Below, piece after piece: positions 10,796 to 23,600 of a stretch of DNA of 64,000 bases. The stretch lies in assembly GCF_020080835.1 (NCBI RefSeq), contig NC_058158.1, positions 33,870,305-33,934,304 of the forward strand. Direction: 5' to 3'. The notes beneath the pieces are model-generated. The model was not told the DNA's origin. It saw nothing but the letters and a program-made list of their open reading frames with translations, and made no database searches. The DNA is from Cotesia glomerata (Eukaryota > Arthropoda > Insecta > Hymenoptera > Braconidae). The first letter of the stretch is position 1. Each line of letters starts with the position of its first letter. The position numbers and the translations under genes are program-made.

Positions 10796-13700
10796 TCACG
10801 ATATACTTGAGGAACTAGAGGGATTAAGACTAGAGGCGGTTAGATCGTGCAAAAGTGCATCATCAATATCATACACTTGCATAATAACTGTTTTACAGAA
10901 GAAGCATTCACGGCTGTTCAACAAATACCGGTCGATGCATGCGCGACATGATTTGTGGTTGCAAGGCTTGAAAATTGCACCTATAGGATAAGCGTAGCAT
11001 ATAGTACAAGTATCGTCGTCGTCGCTGATTATGCGATTGTCGGGTAGAAGAGTACGCTTTTTATCCAAGTACTTAATCATATCTCTCAGACGTTTTATCT
11101 CCCGCTCGCTCACGTCATTCTTGTAATTTTCCAGAGTAAATACTTTAACATTTTTTAGCTTACTATTTTTCGTAGCTCCTTCTCCGACGACAAAGTACAG
11201 AGAGTTCATTTGAAAGCTCGGCTCTGTCAAGAGAGTCCGTGTAATTCGCGGAACTTGCTCGCTAGTTTTGCTTGATTGGCCGCTGGCCATGTCATCTTGA
11301 AGCAAAGCCAAAAGAATGCCCACCACAGCGACCAGAATTGGAAAGTGATCAACAGTGTCCAAATCCGGAATGTTCAAGAGCACGACGTGCTGGAAACAGC
11401 TTGTCTGAGAGCTTATTCTGTTTAGAATCTGACAGAGCAATTGACAGAGTCGCGCCAGCAAATTGTCTCCAGATGACTGCTGAGGATTGTTAAAGATACT
11501 CGGCGCCACAGTTGCAATCATCTCGACAACTCTCAACAGCGATATCGTCAAATCAAAGCACGTTGCGCATATTTTAAGCTGCCTTGATTCTATGAACACT
11601 CGCTCAGGCCTAGAAGATACGTTGTGAATTTCTTGGACCATCCCGATAAACTCCGAGAACGCCCAGTTCATTTGATTGAGCAGCGAGTTCAAAAATTGCG
11701 TCGTTGTCTTTGAATTTTCTAAAAGTATTTCTTTGACATGCGTTTGATAAACCAGCGACGGACACGGTTTTATTGGCTGTGAAATCGACTCCTGTTGCAG
11801 CATTTTAGGGCCGACTTTTTTCGATAAATGCGGACTCTTTTCGTACCTAAATGCAAACCCATTTCCTTGCCAGAATCTCACGAGCACCCAATTTGACTGA
11901 GCCCAAGCTCGATTTTCATAAGGTCGCAAAATATTACTCACAAATTTAACTCTCGACTCCCGGGGAATTTGTTCCAAGGCTTGAAGAGTCAGTGAGTTGG
12001 ACGTGAACCCAGCTAGCGTTAAAATCAAAGTATCTTTAGCAATCGCGTGAACAATTCGCGGGTCCAAGAAATGATCACAAAGAAACTGGGCAATATCTTT
12101 CAGGACATCTTGATACCCAGGTATTTTTTCAATCGGTACCGTAGGATGCAAATGATTCTTCAAACCAACGCTCAAGTCTGCCAGAGCTTCCAAATAAAAA
12201 TCAGGCACAAACCTAAACATATTGCCCTCTTCATTAGCTTTACCTAACGTCAGCATAACAACTTTGAGCAACCAAGCCAACTGAGCTTGCTTTTCTTCAG
12301 AGTAAACTGCGGCGCGTACCCAAGCCATGTGTCTAGCTTGTTCAAATAACTTTGTACTAAAAACATTAACAGTACGTATTAATTCTTTGTGTATTGACTG
12401 TGAATTCGGATCCTTTAGTTTCTTAGTACTGTCAATCCTACCTTTCATCTCCGACATCGCTGTAATATATTCTGTCATACTGTCTCTCAAGTTAGCAACT
12501 TTAGCGACCTGTTTCTTTGCAGCGGCGTGGTAGAACAAAATTATACCTTCTAATAATTCAAGGAGAGACACTACTGAGTCTGCTGAGCCAACTTTCATCG
12601 GAGTGGTTCTCGCTTCTCGAGTAAACCCACTCGTAGGGTACCCTAAAATCAGCGGCGTCAACGGCGTTCCTGGATTGCCAACATTGACCATTCTCGTCGA
12701 GGTAGGAATCACCACTGGCAGCTCATTAATATGACCTGGACCGGCCATAAACGTACTGGTAGCAGTCGATTCCTGAGCAGCTTGTTCCATCGCCATGATA
12801 ACTTCATGGTCTGGCCCAAGATGATGAATAAGTTCATTCTTGTACGTTTTATTGAGGTAGGATAGCACTCCACCGAGCCTGTCAATTCCCGTGTAATTAA
12901 TCGACCCGTCGTAGAACAGCTTACAAGGTATGTAAATCGGGCTGGTACCAACTTCTGAGTCCCAGAGAATCCGAAAGGCCACCAGCAATCGGTGGAAACA
13001 ACAGACAGTTATTTGCAAAGGCGTACGGCTTGATATTAAATTATCCTGAACAAATCTCCGGAATTTCTTGAGAAATATCGTACGGGAGGAGGGTATCTTG
13101 GGTGTCCCGTCGGTGTTGTCTAAGAAAGTTATCAGCAACTCGACCTGGAGTGCTTCTATTTCAGCAATAGCCGCTTTTATGGTCTCGCAGGAGTGCATGT
13201 AGCTGTCGCGATTAACTTCAACCGAGGTGTCAACGGGATTCGTTTCCCACCAGGTCTTGGGGATTATTTCGACCAGGCCGCCTTCGTCTAGCGGCTTTAC
13301 GTGAACAAAGTTGGCGAACCTTACTCTGTCAAACAAGATGTTTTGCAGTAAGTATTGACGGGTTTTAGAGTGCCGACACATGCTTGTAAGTATCAGCAAG
13401 CTTTTACACTGATCAGGGTACTCTAGAAGCATTGACACGTGACGAAATATTGAGAGCAAATAAATAACACTGTTCTCGAGGCACAGTTTTATCTCATGTT
13501 CTTCTAAAAATGTCCAGAGTATATCTAATAATATATTGACTTTTGAGTTATTGATAACATTATTTTGACTAATTTTAGTTGAGTGATTATTGGGAGTTAG
13601 TTGTTGATGAAAGAATGGCAGGAAGACAGCCTCTATTATGTAGGGTATTGTAAGCAGAGGACCTAGATCATGCATAAGCAATCTAGCGATGCACATCAGG

Positions 13701-15050
13701 TACGTTCGTTTGCTCATTGTTTTTTCAGCGAATCCGGGACAGCTGTTATTATCCGTGTCCTCTTCAATCATTGTCAATAAATTCCCCAGCCACTTAATAA
13801 GCATGCTCGCTTTTATTACTTGGTCATGCGGAGTTAATTGGAGACACTGGTACCCGTCCACGGGGTACCTCAGTGGAGTCGATCCGAAATTAGCGGTTAA
13901 ATTTTCAGTGAATGCTAGGCTTACAGTAGGAAAGTATGCTATACCCGTACCCATCGCAATATTTTCAAATGCACGTCCCAGGTGTCTGCCATTGCGATAA
14001 AAGTCTATTGTACCTTCGTCCATGTCCAATGCACAGCCAATTATATCACCAGACAACCACGGCTCACCGTAGTTGTAGGTTGAGACGTTCCATTTCCTCA
14101 CGCGGTTCCCGTCATAGGAATACGAGTTCACGGTGTCACCTACTCCGCTTTCTTGGCTGAACTTGCACTGCGCCGTGCCCCAGCCTACCTGCATCACTCC
14201 CTTCGAGCCTAGTTGTAGTTCGTACATCCATTTTCCTTCGAAAAAACCGGTGTTTGCTCTCAGGGTGCTGAAGTTACTCTGAGAATTTACACTCAGCCGG
14301 TCGGGAGACACTATTATGAGACCGTGGTGCGTTGATACGTCAAAACGTACTAGCTTTGGACCTATCCTCCCAGGTCGAGTGTCTTCTATTACCTCGTTCT
14401 GGTTCGCCTCCACCAGAAATTTTTGTATGTACTCTCCGGCAAAGCTGAGGCTCTGCTGAATTCTGTCAAAATATTTTTATGGTTATTTTAGTTTTTTTGT
14501 CTCCAAGTTTAAAATTTTAGTAAATAATTATTTTAAATGTCAAAAAAAAAATATAATGGACTCTAACTTTAAATTTGGAGACTGAATTAATGGAATAAAT
14601 AAATGACATTAAAGTTAGCAGTCACTTAATCATTTTTTAATTTTTTTTAACAAATAAATTTGATTAAAAAAATTAGTTTAAAAAATTGCATTTTTTATTT
14701 TTTTTAATTTTCTACATGCCAATTTTTTTTTCTACTTTTTTTTTTGCTATAATTTATTTGTTAAAAAAATTATCAAATATCTACTAAATTAATTATGACA
14801 TTAAAGTTAGCAGTCAATTGACCATTTTTTAATTTTTTTTTGAGTTTAATTTTTAAAAATTTCTTTATGCCATCATTTATTTGTTAAAAAAATTATATAA
14901 TATTTGATAAATTAATTTTCATAATAAATAAAAAAAAATAAATAAAATTAATTACCTAGAATTGTCGTCGGATTTAGTGCTCGTTGGTATGTCAAACTCA
15001 TTAATACTATCTTGACCAAATATGTTTATTAAAATATCTTTTACCTCCAT
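10796..15050 (-). CDS. RNF123: E3 ubiquitin-protein ligase RNF123 (KPC1): SPRY plus C-terminal RING
   Basis: Two coding exons, 15050-14956 and 14462-10796 (minus), join in phase to 1253 residues; human RNF123 is about 1314. The N-terminal SPRY domain (about residues 75-230) shows GFFEGKWMYELQLGSKGVMQ and SGDIIGCALDMDEGTIDFY. A long helical middle follows. The RING is near residues 1200-1240, with CTICYAYPIGAIFKPC, then HKSC, RACI and CFFC, giving the Cys/His zinc ligands. KPC1 with KPC2 (UBAC1) ubiquitinates cytoplasmic p27/Kip in G1 and, in mammals, p105 NF-kB. The large coding exon (3.7 kb) is intronless. The single 493-bp intron, after residue 31, carries two AT-rich repeat copies. Fly, bee and human proteins share this layout from general knowledge. 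Identity is secure. Confidence 0.95.
14603..14915. repeat. Two copies of the GACATTAAAGTTAGCAGTCA repeat in the RNF123 intron
   Basis: The start motif ATGACATTAAAGTTAGCAGT occurs at about 14603 and again at about 14796, each followed by the same AT-rich body (AATTGCATTTTTTATTTTTT, then TTATTTGTTAAAAAAATTAT). The repeats fill most of the 493-bp intron. Related copies occur at about 4393-4600 and 8460-8740. Confidence 0.6.
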
Positions 15051-17621
15051 TTCTACGACATTCTGCTAATAAATACGTCAATTTGTTGTAAATTCATACC
15101 TTTAAATAAATAAATTAAATTAAATAAAAAAATCAATGATAATAAATTTACAAAACTTACTTAAAATGTATTTTAATCACATAATTTTTAAATATTGATA
15201 TTTAATTTTTCAGGTTAAAGTTGAAATAAATGAGAACACTTGCTATTGATTTTATAACCACACCTCTGATTCTAAATTTAGGCATTATGCTGCGATATTA
15301 TTTATTAATAATAATAATATATTAAATATTATTATTATTACGATAATTATTAATCATTGACGGGTTTGTTAACTTGAATTTAGCTTGTCACAACTGACGT
15401 ACTATTAAACGAAGCTCAGATAAATAACGAGAACTTTTTTTTTGGTTAACAGCTGATATGGCCGATGTATAAGATAAGAGGGAAAATTCAAATAGACAAT
15501 TGCATGTTTATTTATTTATTTATTTTTTTTTTTTATTACAGTCTGTTCTTTATTAGTTATATTTAATATAATTTTTATTATTACTGGCTTTTAATTATAA
15601 CATTAGCATTAAAAGCCGTTTAATATTCGCATATAATTCGTTTCTTCTTATATTTGTTCCAATTATCAATTACGTCATTTAATATAATATAATATTTAAT
15701 ATAAATTACTAATTAATTAAAATCATATTCACACCAATCTTCATACAACTAATCATTAATTATTAATTATAATTATAAACAAGTATTAATTCGTCTCATT
15801 ACAAAGCAAAAGTATAAAATGATTTCTTCTTTTAATTTTTTACACATACAATTAATAATTAATAATCTTTAATGAATTATTAATTAATATTAAATAAAAT
15901 AATTTAAAAACAAACTGATATTTTATAAGACCAACAATATATCGTACAATTATTTATTTATTTTTTTAATGGGGAAAATAAGCGGCAGGGGTTTATTTTT
16001 TATTGTAACGCTTTGGTTTATTATCGTTAATTAATATTATTACGCATTATATTATTATTGCGGTGGGATACAAACTTTATCTATTTGATAGCCAATTAAT
16101 TAATACAGTAATTATAATTACTAATAAGTAATAATGAGAATATCAATAGATTATTATTAATAATAATAATTAATACCGCACCGATGCGTTAGTGCTTTAT
16201 TAATAAACTACTTAATGGACCATTTGTGATCTTCCAACTCTTGTTTTATAAAACGAGCTGCTAAAATGTCTCGAAGAAACATTTCTCAAAGAATATATGT
16301 TTTTTCTTATTATATTCAAGTGTATACATTTTTAAGTTATATATGAATATATGATTTATCAATTATAAATGATTTACTTAAATATATATTTTTATAAATA
16401 TGTTGTATTCGATTTTTTTACTAATCGTTGTAAAGTATCAAGTTGTATAAGTGACAAAATTATTTTTATTATTTAAAACTATTTGGAAAAATTTTTCTGG
16501 TCTATTTCTTAAATATTTTAATAATAATAATAATTTCTGTTTGTTTCATTAAAAAAGGGAAGAGTGGCTACAAACTAGTACGGTTTTTGCCAATCGGCTA
16601 TCACCCAGTCTCGATGAGATTTGTCTCAATTACAATTGCTACATTCACTTTTTATTATTTATTATTATAGTAGCATAGTAATATTAAAATAATAAAAATT
16701 ATAATAATAATATTAATAGTAACAATAATAATAATCGTGATAATTTATAAGGAATATATATATATCGAACATTGGCTGGTCGTATACAATAATAAGATAC
16801 ATATTTATATTAATAATTAATAATATATATTGAGATTCTAGTCTCTGCTATTGGGCACCATTTATTATTTAATAACACATATATACGTATTTAAGATTAT
16901 ATAATATTTGAAATAAAAATAAAAAAAAATAAAAGCCGTAAAAAATAAAAACGCGCATGAAATTACAACTTCAACGTGAGTACGCACATTAAAGTTTTAA
17001 CACCGTGGTATTTTTAATGACTTTAAATATTTCAATAAAATATAATATACAAGCTTACATAATTTTTATTTTTAGTTTAATGGGCCTAAAATAATAGCGG
17101 AATTTAACTTCGATGTAGTTTTTTTTTGACTTTTTACTTTTAGAGTCAATACAGTGAAATACGACTAGAAAATATCGTGCTGTATATTCATTTGGTAAAA
17201 AAATAATACAACTGGGTATTTTAACACTAGTGATTTAATTAAAAAAACAAATAGTTGGCAAACGAAGAAAATAACAATTAAATCATAACATACATTAAAT
17301 ACACAATAATATATATTCTACCATTTATCGCGAGATTATTTGGGCGGATTGGTCAGATGAAAAGAAACCGTGGAAAAAAATTTTTTTTGCGTTATAAAAT
17401 GGTGTTCGATATATCTTATCATTAAAATTTAAAAACTTATGAAAATATCTTAATTTTAATGTCATAAAAAATTCATCCAACAAGCACTCTGTTTAATCTA
17501 ATACTAAATATAAATGATCATTCATATTATTGTAATCATTCGTCATCAATGCGGTAAAAAATGTGGAAGCCTTTATATTAATAAAATGTAATAAAAAGTA
17601 CGTAATAATATCTTAAAAATT
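15051..17621. other. Spacer: RNF123 promoter side and srGAP 3' flank, no gene seen
   Basis: About 2.6 kb, very AT-rich, with many TAATAAT runs and no long or conserved-looking ORF on either strand. AACAGCTGAT at 15448-15457, about 400 bp upstream of the RNF123 ATG, repeats the E-box decamer found upstream of SmgGDS and may mark the RNF123 core promoter. The right part is probably the long 3' UTR of srGAP, which ends at 17622 on the minus strand. Confidence 0.5.
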
Positions 17622-20600
17622 CTAATCAGTACCCTGAACTTGTTTCTCAATTTTTCTCGCGAGCTCAGGACTCATGTGAGGATGAGGGAAGGGAACGGTC
17701 GGCTTGCGGAGAATGGTCGGCTTGACCTTAACCTGAGGCTTGAAGGAAGACACCTGTTGGCTCCCGCCAGTAAGCCGCATATCCGCGAATTTAGCGGCGA
17801 TCAGCGGGGTCGACCGGGGAGGCAGCGGGGAACGTAACGGAACATTGTCTGAAGAAATTTCGTTATTGCTAGCTGATCTGACAATATTGTCCTTTAAATT
17901 CCCAACGTGGTCGTTGATCTCCCCGTCAGTGCCCACCAGACTTTTTATTCTGCCGGTGTCCGTTAAATTGTTCGAGGTGTTGGTATTCCCCGACTTGGTA
18001 TTCTTCTTGAGCGTGCATTGATTCTGCTTGGCGAACCGCTCGGCGGCGGTGCTCATGTCCGGAGACTCGGGTCCATTGCTTGGAGATTTTTCCGAGCCGT
18101 TGCGAGTCGGCGGAGCCAGAGAATTTTCATCGTCGGAACTGTTTAAGCTGCTGGAGGAAGCTGATTTTTTGCTGGCGTCTTGAGCGGCCAGAGGAAGATC
18201 CATCACCAGGTCGGGGGTGTGCTTTTGACGCATCTCCCGGAATTCCTGAGAAGCGCGGAAGTTCTTCGGCGTCGTGGGAGGAACTGGTGGGGTCAATTGT
18301 GTCTGTGAGTTTGCTCGTTTTTGCCACAACTCTCTATTCGCTGAAAATGTCGTAGCTTCTTTGTTGTTATCTTCGTCGTTGTTGTCGCTGTCGTTCAAGT
18401 GTAGAGACGGCTGTTGATTGCTATTTATGGTCTCTGTCAGGGTCTGGGATTTCCACTGCTTCCGACCAGACCCTCTTAGTCCACCCGCATTCATTGATGA
18501 CACTTGGTACTCTTGATTATTATCGTCTACGTCGTCTAGATTAGCCTGCTCGCTCATCGTTGAAAGTGAGTCCAAGAAATCATTTACGCTCTCACTCTCG
18601 TCGTTCGGTGTGCTCGACTGATGATACTGATCCGTTGGGTGTATTTTCTCGTTTCCTGGACTCGATGTCATTTTGCTCGGGTTCACTGACGGCTGTTCCT
18701 AGAATCCCAAATTAAAACTGTATGAGTCACTGTCGCTTTTATTTAGATTTACTTAAAAGTTACTTTATTAAATAAAATATTTAAAGTAAAATAATAATAA
18801 AAAATAATAATAATAATAATCATAATAATAACAATAAAATTAATAATAAATTTAATTAAAAGCAAGAAGATGATACTGAAAGTCAAATTTTTTATTAATA
18901 TTTAATTATTTTATTACTAGCAACCTTGCAGTCACTATGTGGACTTGTGAACTGTAAATAAATAAAATTTTGCTTTATTAAATAAAGGCTTTTGTTAAAT
19001 TACATTGTACTTTCTTAACTATTGACGTTTTTAAATATATAAGCTCATCCTGATGTTACACTCATCAAGAGCTTTCATTTGAGTACCCACATGCATTTTT
19101 ATATATTTTTCATATATTCATATATATAAATATATAAAATATATGAAAAATTGATGTGGGTAATCAAATGAAAGGTCTTAATGAGTGTAACATCGGGATG
19201 AGCTTATATCTTTAAAGATGTCAATAAGTGACAAGATATAAGGTCATTTCTTAATTATCGATATTTTTTAAGATATAAGTTTATCCCGATGTTACACTCA
19301 TCGAGACCTTTCCTTTGAGTACCCACATGCATTTTTATATATTTTTCATATATTCATATATATAAATATATAAAATATATGAAAAATTGATGTGGGTAAT
19401 CAAATGAAAGGTCTTAATGAGTGTAACATCGGGATGAGCTTATATCTTTAAAGATGTCAGTAGTAGACAAGACATAAGGTCATTTTTTAATTATCGATAT
19501 TTTTTAAGATATAAACTCATCCCGATGTTACACTCATCAAGAGCTTTCATTTGAGTACTCACATGCATTTTGATATATTTTTCATATATTTATTTATATA
19601 AATATATGAAAAATTGATGTGGGTACTTAAATGAAAGGTCTGATGAATGCAACATCAGGATGAGCTTATATCTTTAAAAATGTCAATATTTCACAAGATA
19701 CAAGGTCATTTTTTAATTATGTATCTAGAGATAAAACATTTTCGAATGCAGCCTAAATACTTATCATTATAAATTGACTATTGGTGAGAATGATATGAAA
19801 CCTTTAAAAGGCACCAATTCAAGCTATGACCTTTGCAATGACACTAAATTTAACTAAAAAAAAACGATTTTATCATATAAATACACTGGCCACAAAATTT
19901 TGGTTATTCTCTTAATAATATAGATTAAAATTTTTTTAAAAAATAAATAGTACTTTCAGTATCAAAGAAGAATATAAATTTAGGAATAGCTGGAAGCTTT
20001 GAGAAACCATAAGAAGAAGAAAAGTATAAAATTCTAAGATCATGCTAACATTTATTGTAAATACTTTTTATTTAAGTTAATAAAATAGTAAAACATGCTT
20101 GTTACTATAATAATAGTATTTAATCGCAAAAAACTGTTCGCAAAACTGAGCCGCTTCTAATTGATGCATATGTTATTGTAATAATAATAATATATGAAAG
20201 GTAAATATATGTAAATACCTATGTGGATTTATCTCTGAGGGTTGCGGGTGTGGTCGATGATTGAATAATTATTTGACAAAGGTTCATTATATGTAATAAG
20301 GATTAGCATGAAATGCGAAGAAAATTTATAAAGGGGGTATTGGGGTCTGGAAAGGGGGGAGTGGTCTGCATAATGACGTGACTTTACTCACCTAGACTTT
20401 GAGTCACTGACAATCCATTGTCTAAGATGTGTCCTTTGGTCACAAGATTTCTATCCCTTTTGGTGAGATCATCATCATCATCATCATCATCTACAGACTG
20501 AATTTGTTCTACAGGACTCTAGGATTCACAAACCAACTGAACAGTCAATGCGCCACTCTCCCCTCCGTGATTAACAATTAAATCCAAGTGTTAACGTATT

Positions 20601-23600
20601 CAAATAGTAACGCAAAACGATATTAACAATTATTAAATATATAAATAATAGTAGTTGTAGTTGTAGTGGTAGTAGTTATAGTAGTATAATAGTATAGTAA
20701 TTAATTGATATTAATAAAATATAAAATAAAAATTAATTAACAAAACAAAATTAGGGTCACACGCACACAGTAAGACACAAAATAAGAAACACTGAGGTAG
20801 CAGTTTTGTCGAACAGTTTTTAGTATTGCGTTGAGTAGTTATTCCGTCCAGTTTAAAACAACGGGACCCTCGTGATAGAGGTGTCTCAGGTGCCAGGTGC
20901 TAGTCGATTTAACACGCTGACTAAACATAAATCTGGAAAAATATAGTTTTAAACAAAAAAACCCAACCAATAAAAAAAAGTAAAGGGTTGTCCATGAGTG
21001 GTAGCTTTTTTTATAATAATAAATCATGATTTATCATTTCATGATCAATATTAAGGCGCAGAGAATTAAGTTGTAGAGAATAATTATAAAACATGCAGAG
21101 CACATAATCCAGCAGATCTTATTTTTCTTTAATTAATTATATTAGTTATTTTATTATTTAATATATATTTTTCTTGCTGTATTTCTAAGTAATTTATTTA
21201 CAAATTTATCATACAAAATGTGTTATAAGCTAAAATTTATTGTGCGAATCTTGAGAATAAATAAATAAACTAGAAACTAGATCTAGGGTTTAATCACTCC
21301 ATTCGTGGTGTTTATTATTAAAAGTAATGGTAATTGTTCTGTTAAAGTAGCAGTGGTAATTGTAAATTGTCGTAAAGTGTGTATTATTATTATTATTGAA
21401 TTTAAAATTCAGTCTTATCAAGTGGGCGTAGGAAGAAGCGGTCGGTCTCACTTTTACGTGAGTTACTGATCCGCTCTTATTTATATAGACAATATAGACA
21501 TAGATAAGTACGTATATATTTAAATATATATACCACTGTATAATATAAGAAGCTATTATATGTAATGGCATTGTAAACCACGCGTGTAATAATAAAATAT
21601 AAGCAGTGCATAATTGTGCAGTCGCATTAATGCATTCTTGGCACGATAAGCCACAAATTCGCGGCTTATTTTATTTATTTATCATTTTTTAGTATTTTAT
21701 TTTATTTTTATTTTTTTTTTTTTTTTAGTTAATCTAGTTTAGTAACATCAACTATAACGTCTTGATTTAATTTACAGCTTGCGGGAAACGAGTAACATGC
21801 ACCTTGCGGTCGGCGAGGCTCATGAAACGTCATCCAACAAAATATTAATTTAATTGATATACATAAATATTAAGAAATTAAAAAATAAAATAAAACAACC
21901 AACAAATAAAATTAATAAATAGTAATAAATATTGATGTGTGCTAAACGGTGGTTTCCAATACCTCTCGACTGATGATCGCTTGAGAGGACGAGATGCAAG
22001 CATTAACTGCATTCGCCATCGCCGTAGCTGGTATAGCGTTGTTGCTGGAGGTGCTAATCACAGAGCTAGAGCTGTTGGTATTGATTACGTCTGAGTGATG
22101 CAGCAGAGATCCAGTACCGGAAGACGACGTTGTTATAATATCCGACGTGTTGACGTTCGGCCACGCGTTCGGATTATTCGTTGGTGCCATCAATGGCGAA
22201 TTGTTACTCGATGGCGCGCTGTCTGCGGAACTCGAAGCTCTACGTCGCATCGATTCTTCGCTTGATGATTTCAATAGCTCTTTGTCTCGCTCTTCGTCCC
22301 TGAAACGATATTACATCACCCGTTAAGTTAATCCATGTATTATAATTTTTCTAAATTTTTTATGCTTGAAGTTTAAATTAATACTCTTAAATTGTTTAAA
22401 AGTAAGAGTGTGAATTTTATTTTTGTTATTATTAGAAAAATTTTATAAATGAATTTTTATTCGATTATCTACACGGAAAGAACAAGATGACACTGGATAT
22501 CATCCCAGATTATACCCAGTGATATCTGTACACTGAGAAAAAAAAATACTTTTATTAAGAAAATTTTCTTGATACAAGAATTTATGTTCTTGAAAATTTT
22601 CAAGTATATATATACTTAGCTCAAGAAATTGTTAAATTGATTGAAATAATTTTTACTTAATTTAAATAAAGCTATTCTTTTGTTTATTTATTATCCAAAG
22701 ATAAATATTGATATTCTTCTCTTCAGAAATTAATAATTAATAACAATAGAATATTTTATCGTCAGCGAGTTTCTTGAGCCAAGAAATTGTTAATTGAGCA
22801 AAAGTATTTTTTTTTCTCAGTGTAGTGACAAAAAATTTCAGATAGAAGCTAGAAAAATTCAGATTATACTGCGTGATATCTGGATTATACTCATTATAAT
22901 CTGGATTATACTAGCTACTATCTGAAATTTTTTTTCAATCAGTATAATCTGGGATGATATCCAGTGTCATCTTGTTCTTTCCGTGTACACTGATAAAACG
23001 ATTTATTGATTATTAAAAATTTAATTTATTTGAAGACAATTATTTAATTTAATAAATATTTTTTAACATTCAATAAATATTTATTTGGGAGTAAAGTACA
23101 TTTATTAACAAAGTTCATTATTAACATTTGTTAATAAATATTTATTAAATCCTATGATGTTAAAAAATCATTTATTAACAATTAATAAAGCTTATTAAAT
23201 ACAGACAAATCCTTCTATAAGTGTATATAATTATTCTTAATCTAATTTAACTTATACGAATAGTATGGTTAAAAATTTTTTAGAGTAAGTTACTCATGAT
23301 ATTGTATACTTATATTTTCTTTATTTTTTATCATGTATTTTCTATGTATTTTTTATATTTGTCATTTTGGCCAGCGGACCCTGGCATAAATAAATAAATC
23401 TAAATCTAAATAATGAATATCAAATGAGAGAACAACAATAAAAAATAATAAACAGTATGTTGAATTAAAAGTCAAGTAAAGTACTTACTTTATTTTGAGC
23501 ATGATATATTTGTCAGGAATTAAACCCTCTCTTCCGCCCACGGAGCCACGCCACCAGTCATAGCTTACTTGCATATAAAGTGTCAGAGTATCGCCTTTCT

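Noticed and set aside
17640..18355. Plus-strand open frames opposite the srGAP last exon
   Set aside because: They are shadows of the real minus-strand coding frame, which has the conserved KHTPDLVMD block and the right phase.
20470..20492. ATC repeat as a plain microsatellite
   Set aside because: It lies in an open frame ending at a strong donor and reads as poly-Asp on the minus strand, so it is listed under the candidate exon instead.
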